In this document: one piece after another, positions 20,976 to 30,813 of the stretch | Layout: each line of letters starts with the position of its first letter | Position numbering within the stretch: position 1 is the first letter of the stretch | Source of the DNA: Methanothrix sp. | GTDB lineage: Archaea; Halobacteriota; Methanosarcinia; Methanotrichales; Methanotrichaceae | DNA length: 64,000 nt | Reading direction: 5' to 3' | NCBI GenBank assembly: GCA_026394555.1 | Contig: JAPKXZ010000021.1 | Span: 1-64,000, forward strand | The notes under the pieces: generated by a model | Told to the model about the DNA's origin: nothing | Databases searched by the model: none | What the model saw: the letters and a program-made list of their open reading frames with translations, nothing else | Program-made: the position numbers and the translations under genes

Positions 20976-21066
20976 TATTGAAAACTCCGATCAATTATGG
21001 CTCAACATGGCTAAAGACTTTTCGTGCCGGAGAATACTTTAATCATGCGGAGCAAGACCTTGATCT

Positions 21067-21369
21067 ATGCCCGAGAAGGACAAGCTTGTCATATGGCCCA
21101 TCTACTTCGACGTAGCTCGCACCAGGTCGGAAGGCAGAATGGTTTCCCATCAAGATGCCGTCAATGAGCCGAACCTGGATATGTTGATCACAGCCTCACT
21201 GAAATCCGGGTTTAAGCCGGAGATTGAACGCGAAAAGAAGCACCCTAAGACCTGGCACCAGGAAGAGGCTTCCGGGAGAATACTGGTTGCCAAAACCGGT
21301 CCCAAATCCGCCGTCTTAAAGAGAATCGCCGGCTCCATGAAGGCAAAATACAAGAAGAAGGGGCATTAA
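21067..21369 (+). CDS. srp19: Signal recognition particle 19 kDa protein
   Basis: VIWPIYFDVARTRSEGRMV...; C-terminal basic tail KAKYKKKGH. Confidence 0.9.
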   Translation: MPEKDKLVIWPIYFDVARTRSEGRMVSHQDAVNEPNLDMLITASLKSGFKPEIEREKKHPKTWHQEEASGRILVAKTGPKSAVLKRIAGSMKAKYKKKGH

Positions 21370-21370
21370 T

Positions 21371-22009
21371 ATGATCGATCTGCATACTCACACCATTTTC
21401 AGCGATGGCGAACTCATTCCTTCCGAGCTGGTACGCCGGGCGGAGGTATTGGGATATACGGCCATCGGCATAACCGATCATGCCGACTATACCAATATCG
21501 AGCACATCTTAGCTTGCGTATCAAAAGTCAAATACTTGGAAGACGTATTGGATATCAGAGTCCTGGTAGGAGCAGAGCTGACCCATGTGCCCCCCCAGAA
21601 AATCGGGCCGCTAGCTGCGCTTGCCCGTAGGCTAGGGGCAAAGATCGTGGTTGTGCACGGGGAGACGCCCGTAGAACCGGTCCGGCCAGGCACGAACCGC
21701 GCCGCCCTGGAGGCAAGAGTGGACATCCTGGCTCACCCCGGCTTCATCACTCTGGAAGAGGCAGAGCTGGCCCGCGAGAACAATGTCTGCCTGGAGATCA
21801 CATCACGCTACGGCCACAATATCACTAACGGCCATGTGGTGCGCATGGCAAAGCTGGCCGGGGCAAAAATGGTGGTGGATACGGACAGCCACGCCCCCCG
21901 AGATCTCATAAATAGCGAGCGTGCCATAGAGATCGCGGTTGGTGCAGGCTTAGCTCGGGAAGAGGCTACCGCCATAGTAAGAGAGCACGCCATCATCAAA
22001 AGGGGTTGA
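21371..22009 (+). CDS. PHP-domain phosphoesterase, histidinol phosphatase family
   Basis: MIDLHTHTIFSDGELIPSELVRRA; DTDSHAPRDL. Confidence 0.88.
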   Translation: MIDLHTHTIFSDGELIPSELVRRAEVLGYTAIGITDHADYTNIEHILACVSKVKYLEDVLDIRVLVGAELTHVPPQKIGPLAALARRLGAKIVVVHGETPVEPVRPGTNRAALEARVDILAHPGFITLEEAELARENNVCLEITSRYGHNITNGHVVRMAKLAGAKMVVDTDSHAPRDLINSERAIEIAVGAGLAREEATAIVREHAIIKRG

Positions 22010-22052
22010 ATAGATAGACATCCTGGCAATTGATATTTCCGGCCGGCATGCC

Positions 22053-22403
22053 GTGAATGGCAGATATATGATGGTATGCGCAGTCGTCTCTGCCCGCATA
22101 TCGCCCAATTTTATTGAAAAAATCCACTCGGTGAGACTGATACCTCATGAGGCCAGGGCGTTAGACTTCAATGTTGTGGCAAACTTCATAAGCAGGGCTT
22201 GTACGTGCCTTCCCGGAACAATCGTCGCTGAATCCGGAGACCTCTACAACCTGGAGATCTGGAGGGTGAAAAGCATCCTGGGTAGGGACTTCAAGTATCC
22301 TGAGACCATCGCGGAGAGGACGGCGATTGAAATGGCCCATCACACCTCGGTGGCGGGACGAAGGCTTATCATTGATGCACGCGAAGATGATACCGATGAA
22401 TGA
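22053..22403 (+). CDS. DUF2209-like protein (true start probably upstream of GTG 22053)
   Basis: In-frame upstream peptide ILAIDISGRHA extends the ORF back to 22014. Confidence 0.65.
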   Translation: MNGRYMMVCAVVSARISPNFIEKIHSVRLIPHEARALDFNVVANFISRACTCLPGTIVAESGDLYNLEIWRVKSILGRDFKYPETIAERTAIEMAHHTSVAGRRLIIDAREDDTDE

Positions 22404-23637
22404 AGAAAAGACCGCCGTCCTGCTTATACGAGAGAATCCGATCAAGTCACCAGACCCCTACAAAATAAAAGAGCTGCGGGGCCTGGCAGACGCCGCCGGA
22501 TATCGGGTTTTGGCGGAGGTTTTCCAGCGTAGGAGCCGGGACTTTCGCTTCCAGATGGGAAGGGTAAAGATCGAACAGGCCTTGAGCTACAATCCGGAAA
22601 AGCTGATTTTTTACAATGCACTCAGTCCCAACCAGGTCTTCAACATAAGAAGCGAGTTTTCCGCCCAGGTACTGGACCGGTTCAACCTCATTTTAGAGAT
22701 CTTTTCCACCCGAGCCTCCACCCGCGAGGCCAAACTACAGGTGGAGCTGGCAAAGCTCAGCTATGATGCGCCCCAGGTAAAAAGTGCCCTCGCCCTGAAA
22801 AAGCGTGGCGAGCAGCCGGGCTTTCGCGGCGCCGGCGCTTATGAGCAGTCCATGTACCACGACATCCGGGGAAGAATGTCCAAGATCAAGGCCGAGCTTA
22901 AGGATGTGGAGAACATGGGCGAGGACAGACGGCAGAGGCGCAGAGAGCAGGGCTTTGATCTGGTGGCCCTGGCCGGTTACACCAACGCCGGCAAGTCCAC
23001 GTTGCTAAACTCCCTCACCGGCTCCAAGGTAGAGGCTAAAGACCAGCCATTTACCACTCTTTCGCCCACTACCCGGGCGCTGGAGGTTTTAGGCAGAAAG
23101 GTCCTTCTCACAGACACCGTGGGCTTCATCGACGATCTGCCCCACTTCCTCATCAAGGCCTTCCGTTCCACTCTTTCCGAGATCTCTGAGGCCGATCTGG
23201 TGCTCCTCGTGGCGGACATTAGCGATCCACCTGAATTGTTGCGGCGCAAATTGGCGGCCTCTCACAAGGCACTTTTTGACTGCGAGGTCACGGCGCCCAT
23301 AGTGACCGTCCTGAACAAGGCGGACCGGCTGGAAGAGGGCAAGGCGGAAGAATTGGTGGAGCTGATCCGAGATTTGGCTCCCTATCCGGTTTTGGCATCG
23401 GCTATTACCCGCCAGGGCCTGGGTGTGCTGGAAGAGTGCATCGCTCAGCGTCTGCAGCCTTTGCAGGAGTATAAGATCAGTCTGCCTTACACGGCGGAAG
23501 GTCTACGCGAGCTTTCCCGGCTCTACGAGACGACCGAGCTATTGTCAGTAAGCTATGAGGAGGAGCTGATTGTCCGGCTGCGGGGAAAAGAGGAGACGGT
23601 AGCCAGGGCCGGGCTATCCGGAGCGCGCCGGCTGTGA
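22399..23637 (+). CDS. hflX: GTPase HflX
   Basis: GYTNAGKSTLLNSLTG, TTLSPTTRALEV, DTVGFIDDLPHFLIKAFRSTLSEI. Confidence 0.93.
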   Translation, partial: NEEKTAVLLIRENPIKSPDPYKIKELRGLADAAGYRVLAEVFQRRSRDFRFQMGRVKIEQALSYNPEKLIFYNALSPNQVFNIRSEFSAQVLDRFNLILEIFSTRASTREAKLQVELAKLSYDAPQVKSALALKKRGEQPGFRGAGAYEQSMYHDIRGRMSKIKAELKDVENMGEDRRQRRREQGFDLVALAGYTNAGKSTLLNSLTGSKVEAKDQPFTTLSPTTRALEVLGRKVLLTDTVGFIDDLPHFLIKAFRSTLSEISEADLVLLVADISDPPELLRRKLAASHKALFDCEVTAPIVTVLNKADRLEEGKAEELVELIRDLAPYPVLASAITRQGLGVLEECIAQRLQPLQEYKISLPYTAEGLRELSRLYETTELLSVSYEEELIVRLRGKEETVARAGLSGARRL

Positions 23638-23643
23638 GCAGCC

Positions 23644-24366
23644 ATGCCTGAAATTATCCGGGAGCATTTCCAGCTCAAAGAGACCATTGTCACCATTTTT
23701 GCCCGCGAGATCTGTCACATAGATGCGGCCCGAGAATCCATAAGAGAGCAGCGCGCCTATCTGGAGGATTTTATAAGCAAAGATCCCTTCTTTCAGATAA
23801 CCTTGGAGCCCTACGACCTTGTGTATGACGACGCCCCGCGAATCGTCCAGCAGATGATAGAGAAGAGCGCCGTCTTTGGCATCGGCCCCATGGCGGCGGT
23901 AGCTGGCGCCATTGCCGGAAATGCCTTGCAGGCCATGATGGATGAAGGAGCCACTTACGCCGTGGTGGATAACGGCGGAGATATCTGCATCTTAAATGAT
24001 CAGCCCATAGTAGTAGGAATATATGCAGGCAGCTCGCCCATTCGGGACCTGGCCTTCCAGCTTCCGGCCCGGCGGGCGCCTTTGGGCATCTGCACCAGCT
24101 CGGGCAACGTGGGGCCTTCCATCTCCTTTGGCTTTGCTGATGCGGCGGTGGTGATAGCCGAGGATGTGGCTCTGGCAGACGCGGCGGCTACGGCTCTGGG
24201 AAATGCCGTTACGGCAAAGGGGCCGCTGGAGGAGTGCTTCCCGGCCATCGATCGGCCAGGGATCGAAGGCGCCCTGGTCATACGGGGCGAAAAAATGGCG
24301 CTGTGGAAGGAGCTGCCCCCCCTGCGGCGCGCCCGAGTGGGTGCGGAGAGGATAACCAAGGGATAG
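23644..24366 (+). CDS. UPF0280 family protein (ApbE-related)
   Basis: GPMAAVAGAIAGNALQAMMDEGATYAVVDNGGDI; GICTSSGNVGPSISFGFADAA. Confidence 0.88.
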   Translation: MPEIIREHFQLKETIVTIFAREICHIDAARESIREQRAYLEDFISKDPFFQITLEPYDLVYDDAPRIVQQMIEKSAVFGIGPMAAVAGAIAGNALQAMMDEGATYAVVDNGGDICILNDQPIVVGIYAGSSPIRDLAFQLPARRAPLGICTSSGNVGPSISFGFADAAVVIAEDVALADAAATALGNAVTAKGPLEECFPAIDRPGIEGALVIRGEKMALWKELPPLRRARVGAERITKG

Positions 24367-24432
24367 AGAATAGATATAATAATGCGCTGCGCATTCCAGA
24401 TTGTCAATTAGAAGTTCGCAAGAAGGGCAAAA

Positions 24433-25617
24433 ATGATGAGACAAAAGTTAAAGCAAAAAAGGCCTTTTCACGTCATGATCATCCCCACCTTAGGCTGTCC
24501 TTCCAAATGCGCCTACTGCTGGAGTTCAGAGGTGGATTCCCCCGTAATGAGCATAGAGACCGTTAAGGATATCGTGGCCTGGCTCAAGGATTTTCGCAGT
24601 GATCCCGTCACCTTCACATTTCATGGAGGGGAACCGCTCTTGGCCGGGGCCGATTTCTACAGGCAGGCTCTCCCCCTGCTTATCGGTGAACTCCAGCATA
24701 TCGAGCCCAACTTTGCTCTGCAGACCAACCTCTGGAAGCTGACACCCGAATTGGCAGACGTCCTGGCCCAGTACAGCATCCCCATCGGTTCCAGCCTGGA
24801 CGGGCCCCAGGAGCTCAATGACCTACAGAGGTCGGAGGGCTACTACGAGAAGACCATGCGAGGCTATGAGCTGGCGAAAGAGCACGGTTTGCAGGTGCAG
24901 TTCATATGCACTTTTACCTCCCACTCGGTGCAGTTCAAAGAAGATATATTCAATTTTTTCCTGGAAAACGATCTCACTCTCAAACTGCATCCCGCATTGC
25001 CGTCGCTACGAAGCAACGATCCGGACAAGTGGGCGCTCTCTCCGGAAAAGTACGGCGAGCTGCTGGTCTACCTGCTGGACAAGTACCTGGAAAACATGAA
25101 TCGGATAGAGGTCAGAAACATCAACGACTACTGCCGATGCGTCTTCACCGGACGGGGCACAGTGTGCACCTTTGTGGATTGCATGGAGAATACCTTTGCC
25201 GTAGGCCCGGATGGCAGCATCTATCCCTGCTATCGCTTCGTGGGCATGCCGGAGTACGTCATGGGCCATGTCCGAGATCGGCCCAGCCAGAAGGAGCTGG
25301 CAGAATCTGCGGCTGGAGTGCGCATGCTTCGCTTCAAGGAGTATGTGGACATAGAATGTAAGGGCTGCAAGCACATTCGCTACTGTCGGGGAGGCTGCCC
25401 CTACAATGCCATAGCGCCCACCAACGGCGAGATTAAAGGCGTCGATCCTCATTGCATTGCCTATCAGAGGATCTTCGATGAGATCGCGGACCGCTTTAAC
25501 CAGGAGATGATGGGGTCCCTGGGCCAGGAGATGAGCTTATCTGCGGGGCAGGCGAAGCCTGCTAAAGGCACCAGGCCGGCCATCATGCCTCTTGTCCGAA
25601 AGCTGGCCTCGAATTGA
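24433..25617 (+). CDS. Radical SAM/SPASM enzyme, peptide-modifying-like (TIGR04083-type by recall)
   Basis: TLGCPSKCAYCWSSE; FHGGEPLLAG; C-terminal ECKGCKHIRYCRGGCPYNA SPASM motif. Confidence 0.85.
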   Translation: MMRQKLKQKRPFHVMIIPTLGCPSKCAYCWSSEVDSPVMSIETVKDIVAWLKDFRSDPVTFTFHGGEPLLAGADFYRQALPLLIGELQHIEPNFALQTNLWKLTPELADVLAQYSIPIGSSLDGPQELNDLQRSEGYYEKTMRGYELAKEHGLQVQFICTFTSHSVQFKEDIFNFFLENDLTLKLHPALPSLRSNDPDKWALSPEKYGELLVYLLDKYLENMNRIEVRNINDYCRCVFTGRGTVCTFVDCMENTFAVGPDGSIYPCYRFVGMPEYVMGHVRDRPSQKELAESAAGVRMLRFKEYVDIECKGCKHIRYCRGGCPYNAIAPTNGEIKGVDPHCIAYQRIFDEIADRFNQEMMGSLGQEMSLSAGQAKPAKGTRPAIMPLVRKLASN

Positions 25618-25708
25618 GGCCTAATGCTTATGGTCTTTGCAGGCATTGTCTATTTGAAGAGCGAACTGATTCGATAATCTGATATATTCAGCCGAGCTAT
25701 ATACTAGC

Positions 25709-26335
25709 ATGAAGCCAATCATTGTCGCTCTATTTTTAGGTTTGCTGCTCTTTTCCTCCGGCTGCATTCAGCCTGAAAAAGCTCCAGTCGTGGCGGAGAG
25801 GACCGCCACGGAGGAGTGGAAAGCGGATGGAATTGTGGGGGATAGCGAATACTCTCGCAGCATGCTCCTGCAGGCCCCGGCCAGGCAGGGATACAGCGGA
25901 GGCGAGATGCAGATCTCCTGGAAGAACGATCCGGAATATCTCTACCTGGCCCTGAACGGCAGCACGGATGGCTGGCTGGCTATTGGCTTTGAGCCCCAGG
26001 AGTGGATGAAGAACGCCGACATAATCCTGGCCTCGGTACAAGGAGGCAAAGCGACAGTGCTGGACGAGTATTGCACGGGCAACTACGGTCCGCATATCGA
26101 GGATACGTTGCTGGGAGGCACAAACGACATCGCAGAATTTGGCGGCAGCAAAGGATCCGGTCGCACGGTCATCGAGTTGAAGAGAAAGCTGAATACGGGA
26201 GACAAATTCGACAAGGCGTTCTCGCCCGGCCAGACGATCTCCATAATCTGGGCATTGTCCCAAAATCAAGAACTCAGCCTCAAGCACAATGTGGCCTACG
26301 GCGAGGGCGTTATGACCCTGACCAGGATGAGCTGA
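25709..26335 (+). CDS. DOMON-domain lipoprotein
   Basis: Lipobox LLFSSGCIQP; DOMON-like 'MQISWKNDPEYLYLALNGSTDGWLAIGF'. Confidence 0.75.
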   Translation: MKPIIVALFLGLLLFSSGCIQPEKAPVVAERTATEEWKADGIVGDSEYSRSMLLQAPARQGYSGGEMQISWKNDPEYLYLALNGSTDGWLAIGFEPQEWMKNADIILASVQGGKATVLDEYCTGNYGPHIEDTLLGGTNDIAEFGGSKGSGRTVIELKRKLNTGDKFDKAFSPGQTISIIWALSQNQELSLKHNVAYGEGVMTLTRMS

Positions 26336-26396
26336 AAGCTACGGCCACCTTCGAGAGATCGTAAATGCGAATTAAGCCCGTAATCCAAAATTAGCG

Positions 26397-26415
26397 GGGA
26401 GCCACATGGGCTCCC
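26397..26415 (+). terminator. Hairpin GGGAGCC-ACATG-GGCTCCC followed by TATTTTT
   Basis: Read directly, downstream of the DOMON lipoprotein. Confidence 0.75.
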
Positions 26416-26513
26416 TATTTTTCAATTTTCTCTATGCAGGCGCAATGTATTTTAAAATCACGATCTAATTAAAATGGAAATATCGCAAAACAGCTAAAAA
26501 AGAAAAAAAGAGA

Positions 26514-26532
26514 TGTAGGCTTTTGGCCTACA
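26514..26532 (-). terminator. mcrA terminator hairpin TGTAGGC-CAAAA-GCCTACA followed by T-run; contains the mcrA stop codon
   Basis: Minus strand reads CAGTGTAGGCCAAAAGCCTACATCTCTTTTTTTC. Confidence 0.8.
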
Positions 26533-28207
26533 CTGCGGGCATGACCAGGCTTCTCTCGCCTGCAGCACGGAACTCGCGGGCTCCACCCTTGCCGAAGCAA
26601 GCGCGGACATCTGCCCAATCGAATACCATGCCGGGGTTGGCGAAGGTAACCTTGATCAAGGGGTTGCATGCGAAGGCGTCCATGCGGCCGGCGTGTGCGG
26701 CGCTGGAGATGCCTGCGTACTCGCCCTGGTGACCTACGTTCATCGCGTAGTTGGGGTAGTTAGCTCCCCTCAGCTCGAGAGGCGAGCCCTCGTCGGACTG
26801 GTAGGAGAACACGTTGGTTGGACCGCATTGATCCTGCAGGTCGTAGCCGAAGAAGCCCAAGCGTCCCCAGCCTTCCTTGTGCAGGAGCATAGACAGGTAC
26901 CAGCCAGCAAGGCCTACCTGGCTGTGGCCAGAGGCGATGGCGGAGGTGATACCGGATGCGGCTGCCAGAACGGATGCTCTCTGGGATCCACCGAAGTGAT
27001 CCTCGAGAACTGTCGGGAACAACTCGTACTGCTCCATGCCGTAGGCGTTGACCTCAGTGGCCAGCTCCTTGGCAAGATCCAGGGTCTTGGGTGCCTTGGC
27101 GAATCCTCCGAACTTATCGGCGGCAAAGTCGACGCCGTAGTAGCAGAAGTCGTCCAAGATATCGTTGGTGTAGGCTGCAGTGGCGTACTGGGTGAATCCC
27201 ACACCGCCGGACATGTAGCTGCCCAGCCAGATCTGGTCGTAGAGCGCAGCGCCTGCGGCGACTACGTTCAGGGAGACCTTCACTGGATCAGCTGCTGCCA
27301 CACGGGAGGTCTGGACCATATCGGCCAGGAATCCGAAGGACAGTCCACCGGGGTTGTTGGGTCCGCGTGCGCGCCTTGCGGGCAGCATCTCGGACATCTG
27401 CAGAACGGCTGCGTGCTTGGCAGCGTAGGCCAGATCAGCCACAGCGGCCTCACCGGCGCACATGTTGTAGGCGTCGATGAAGGTCATACACAGCTGCATG
27501 GCGCTCCACCGGGAGGTGGTGCCGCCGTCGCAGGATCGCACGACGATGGTTGGGATGTGGATGGCCTGCCAGCTAGTCTTGCCGATAGCGGCCTTGAGGG
27601 CCTCGGCCTGCTCAGCAGGGAACATCTTGTTGATGTCGATCAGGTACTGGTCGTCAATCTCGTCTGCCAGGGCATCGTCGCCGGTGAAAACGCGAACGTT
27701 GCAGTCATCGACAAGGCCAGGGTGAGTCTCCACCATGTGCTCCTGAACTACGGCTGCGCCGGGCATGGCGTGGTTGAGGATCTCGAGGTAGTTGTTGATG
27801 GTCTCGGGTGTGACTTCCTTGCCGAGCCTCTTCTGCAGAACCTCATGGGCCATGTCCAGACCTACTACAATGGTCCTTCTGACATCATCCCACATCTGCT
27901 GAATGGCTGGGTTGTTGACGAAGTGCAGATCGTCGCCCTCTACAACATACTCGGTTCCAGAGAGCTTGTAGGGTACGAGCTGCCTCTGTCCCATAGGAAT
28001 GCCGCCAGCGTGGACCATGGGGTTGTAGCCGGTCATACCGCGCTTGCCCTCGACCTTCCTAGCGTACTCGATGAACTCTCTCTTACGAGCGCTCTGCTCG
28101 ATACCAAGTCTCTTATACTCTACCTTCTGGCCTGCAAGGTCGAAATCCTTTCCGAACTTCTTGTTAAGAGCCTTTATGAATAGTTTTTTGGTGTGTTTAA
28201 CTGCCAT
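26528..28207 (-). CDS. mcrA: Methyl-coenzyme M reductase alpha subunit
   Basis: [46 protein letters not shown]. Confidence 0.99.
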   Translation of the reverse strand: MAVKHTKKLFIKALNKKFGKDFDLAGQKVEYKRLGIEQSARKREFIEYARKVEGKRGMTGYNPMVHAGGIPMGQRQLVPYKLSGTEYVVEGDDLHFVNNPAIQQMWDDVRRTIVVGLDMAHEVLQKRLGKEVTPETINNYLEILNHAMPGAAVVQEHMVETHPGLVDDCNVRVFTGDDALADEIDDQYLIDINKMFPAEQAEALKAAIGKTSWQAIHIPTIVVRSCDGGTTSRWSAMQLCMTFIDAYNMCAGEAAVADLAYAAKHAAVLQMSEMLPARRARGPNNPGGLSFGFLADMVQTSRVAAADPVKVSLNVVAAGAALYDQIWLGSYMSGGVGFTQYATAAYTNDILDDFCYYGVDFAADKFGGFAKAPKTLDLAKELATEVNAYGMEQYELFPTVLEDHFGGSQRASVLAAASGITSAIASGHSQVGLAGWYLSMLLHKEGWGRLGFFGYDLQDQCGPTNVFSYQSDEGSPLELRGANYPNYAMNVGHQGEYAGISSAAHAGRMDAFACNPLIKVTFANPGMVFDWADVRACFGKGGAREFRAAGERSLVMPAV

Positions 28208-28222
28208 TTTGTATCACCCCAT

Positions 28223-28990
28223 TTACTCCGGCCTGAATCCCCACTTGCTGCGCAGCTCCCACATATGGTGCAGAGCTTCGACTGCCTCGTCGTACTTCCT
28301 GGCGCCGACTGCTCCGCACATGGGAACGCCGTCCGCCCGGAATATAGTGGTTCTCTTCTTGGCCTCGGCCTCGGTCATGGGCTTGCCCAGGTTGACCTTC
28401 TTATCCAAGGGAATGCCTACCTGATCCTTGACTGCATAGACGTTTCCATCCTTGCCCATCTCGGTTCTGGCCAGCATATCGAACTGCATGCCGTTCTCTT
28501 CCAGTCTCAAGGAGTGGCCGTGTACAGTGCAGCCTCTCATGGAACAGAGTGCGACATCAGTCATCTCGCTATCGTACTGAGCCTTGGTGTAAGCCTCGAT
28601 ATCCCTTTCCCTGGCCTCGATGATCTGTCTGCCGGACAGGGTGCCTGGATCGCAGCCCTTACAGTTGATGGCTCCCCAATAGGATCTCCAGTATGGAGTG
28701 GATGGGGCGAAGTACATAGAGTCAGTCCACTGGGAGTACCTAACACGGTCACCAGCGGCTGCGCCTGCTGTGGGTGCAACGAGCTGCCTTACTGGGCAGT
28801 CGGGCTCGCCCATCTCTTTAAGGGGTGGGTGAGTGCTTGAGTAATCGGCACCTGGAGCCCTGTGGCCCATGATCGCCGTGACGTCTGCCTCAGGAATATC
28901 TCTGAGCTTCTCGAGGTTACCGGACATGTGCTTTCTTCTGTTGATGCCAACAGAGGTGCTTCCGGGATAGAATTGTGGTTTGTATGCCAT
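28223..28990 (-). CDS. mcrG: Methyl-coenzyme M reductase gamma subunit
   Basis: MAYKPQFYPGSTSVGINRRKHMSGNLEKLRDIPEADVTAIMGHRAPGADY. Confidence 0.99.
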   Translation of the reverse strand: MAYKPQFYPGSTSVGINRRKHMSGNLEKLRDIPEADVTAIMGHRAPGADYSSTHPPLKEMGEPDCPVRQLVAPTAGAAAGDRVRYSQWTDSMYFAPSTPYWRSYWGAINCKGCDPGTLSGRQIIEARERDIEAYTKAQYDSEMTDVALCSMRGCTVHGHSLRLEENGMQFDMLARTEMGKDGNVYAVKDQVGIPLDKKVNLGKPMTEAEAKKRTTIFRADGVPMCGAVGARKYDEAVEALHHMWELRSKWGFRPE

Positions 28991-28993
28991 ATT

Positions 28994-29497
28994 TTATCTC
29001 TCCTCATCGTCAATAGTCACTCTTTCTTCAGACAATATGGCCAGCCTATCTTTCTTGGCCCTTGGATCGATCAGTCCCAGGATGCGTGTGTCCTCCACCT
29101 TGCCAAATTTGGCATAGTCCGTTATGGTTTGCCGGGTGTGGAAGAACTTGCCACGCCTGATCTGGAAGGATATGGGCAGCGCTCGCTCACACGCTGCTTT
29201 CAGCCCGTCGTAGTATTTTGCACTCTCCAGTTCGAGCCTGATCCTTCCAACTTTGACGCATAGCTCAAATGCCTGCCCGCCCACCTCGATGAGAAGGTCT
29301 CTATTCTCGTCGATAGGGGCACCCCTGCCGGGGCCATAGGGCACGCTTCTAGGGAGGTTGGGGCCGTGGATCATTATCCTGATGAGGCCACCATTCCCAT
29401 AGATCTCGTTTAGCAGCTTTTGAGCCGATGCCGGCATAAGAAACCTGCTAGGGACTATTTCTACCTGTATCGATTCCGTGTCTGATTCTGTGACCAT
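28994..29497 (-). CDS. mcrD: Methyl-coenzyme M reductase operon protein D
   Basis: IQVEIVPSRFLMPASAQKLLNEIYG..GGLIRIMIHGPNLP, located between mcrB and mcrG. Confidence 0.95.
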   Translation of the reverse strand: MVTESDTESIQVEIVPSRFLMPASAQKLLNEIYGNGGLIRIMIHGPNLPRSVPYGPGRGAPIDENRDLLIEVGGQAFELCVKVGRIRLELESAKYYDGLKAACERALPISFQIRRGKFFHTRQTITDYAKFGKVEDTRILGLIDPRAKKDRLAILSEERVTIDDEER

Positions 29498-29508
29498 TTC
29501 TTCCGCCT

Positions 29509-30813
29509 TTACACAGCCTCCGCAACCGATACGATCGGCTCACGGAATTCTTTGATCTCGCCGTATATGGCACCGACCAGTCCAGATGTCATCTCAGGTG
29601 TGAACATCTGAGTACCGGCATCAAGTGCTACTGCTGCAGCCACGCAGGGTATGGCAAATCCTCTGGAGTGCCTGGTTACCACGTGGTTGCCGTTGAATAC
29701 ACCGGGGCCGCCGCCGCCGTAGATGGAGTGGCTGAAGAATGAGAATCCGACAGCAGTTCCCATTACCCTGCCGAAATCGCATCCGGGCAGAGCGGTTTCC
29801 TTCTCAATGATATCGTTGAAGTACAGCAGTGTCGAGGACACAGCCTGTGCGCCCCGGAGGGAGCCGCAGTTGACCATGGTGGCAGCCAGTACGCCAGCAG
29901 CGCAGTAGGCGTTCCACTTGGATACATCATTGGCCTCGTACAGTACATAGCCGGAGGGCAGCTTCTTGCCAGCCTTGATGACCTTGTCTTCAAGGGCTGC
30001 AGCAACTGTGCTCTGGACTACTGTGCCGATGGTTCCGGTCTTGCCGTTAGCCTTAACGCAATTGTAGACCATGTTGTTGGCGTTCAGACCCTGGTATGCC
30101 ATGCCCAGGAGCTGGTGGCGCTCGAATATGCCCATAGCATTGCCCATCTCCATCTCGCCGATCTGCTCGTAAATAGATGCGAGAGCTGCGGAGTTCATGG
30201 CGTTCCTCTTGGTGATGACGGCAAGGTGGTTTGCCATGACGTTTCTGAGGGCAAAGCCCAGACCTTCATCGTTCTGGGGGATGTTGAGAACAGATGCGAC
30301 GTTTCCGCCGGACATGCCTACTGTCTGCGGGTACTCGCCCCAAACAGCGGCGTGAATCATGGGGGCCTCAACCATACCGGCCTTGAACGTCTGGATAAGT
30401 GTCTCAGTTGTTGCTGCGGCTGCTGCGGTCAATCCGACCACGAACTCAGAGGCGGCGTTGAGCCTCATTGTTGGGATCTGGACCATCAGCTGCTTGCCGC
30501 CGCCGAGCACCTGAACATTGGTGTCGTCGCCGGGAGTAACCTGCAGCAGTGCCTTGATCTTATCAGCAATAACGCCAGCGTTGGCAATAACATCGTAGTT
30601 AAGCTCGCGTCCCTTGATTTGCCTGCGGCCTCCTGCGACCTTTCCGGTCTTAAGAGCGCCTTCGATGCCGGCCAGGTTGACGGCTACGGTTCGCTTTGTA
30701 AGAGAAATGAGTCTCTGCATGGCCGCGTTCTTGAGAGGGCTGACGGCACTCAGCTCAACGTCGCTCTTCAAAAGAACTCCGCGGTCGCTATATAGGTCTA
30801 TCTTGTCAGACAC
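29509..30813 (-). CDS. mcrB: Methyl-coenzyme M reductase beta subunit (GTG start)
   Basis: DKIDLYSDRGVLL; FSFFSHSIYGGGGPGVFNGNHVVTRHSRGFAIPCVAAA; GGAGG SD before GTG. Confidence 0.99.
   Translation of the reverse strand: MSDKIDLYSDRGVLLKSDVELSAVSPLKNAAMQRLISLTKRTVAVNLAGIEGALKTGKVAGGRRQIKGRELNYDVIANAGVIADKIKALLQVTPGDDTNVQVLGGGKQLMVQIPTMRLNAASEFVVGLTAAAAATTETLIQTFKAGMVEAPMIHAAVWGEYPQTVGMSGGNVASVLNIPQNDEGLGFALRNVMANHLAVITKRNAMNSAALASIYEQIGEMEMGNAMGIFERHQLLGMAYQGLNANNMVYNCVKANGKTGTIGTVVQSTVAAALEDKVIKAGKKLPSGYVLYEANDVSKWNAYCAAGVLAATMVNCGSLRGAQAVSSTLLYFNDIIEKETALPGCDFGRVMGTAVGFSFFSHSIYGGGGPGVFNGNHVVTRHSRGFAIPCVAAAVALDAGTQMFTPEMTSGLVGAIYGEIKEFREPIVSVAEAV

Noticed and set aside
24382-24411. 9-codon ORF ATGCGCTGCGCATTCCAGATTGTCAATTAG as a radical-SAM substrate
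   Set aside because: Too short, a single Cys, no recognisable leader or SD; likely chance.
26693-28183. 496-aa plus-strand ORF opposite mcrA
   Set aside because: Antisense of highly conserved mcrA; composition is a codon-bias shadow with no recognisable motif.
30115-30795. 226-aa ORF opposite mcrB
   Set aside because: Antisense shadow of mcrB.
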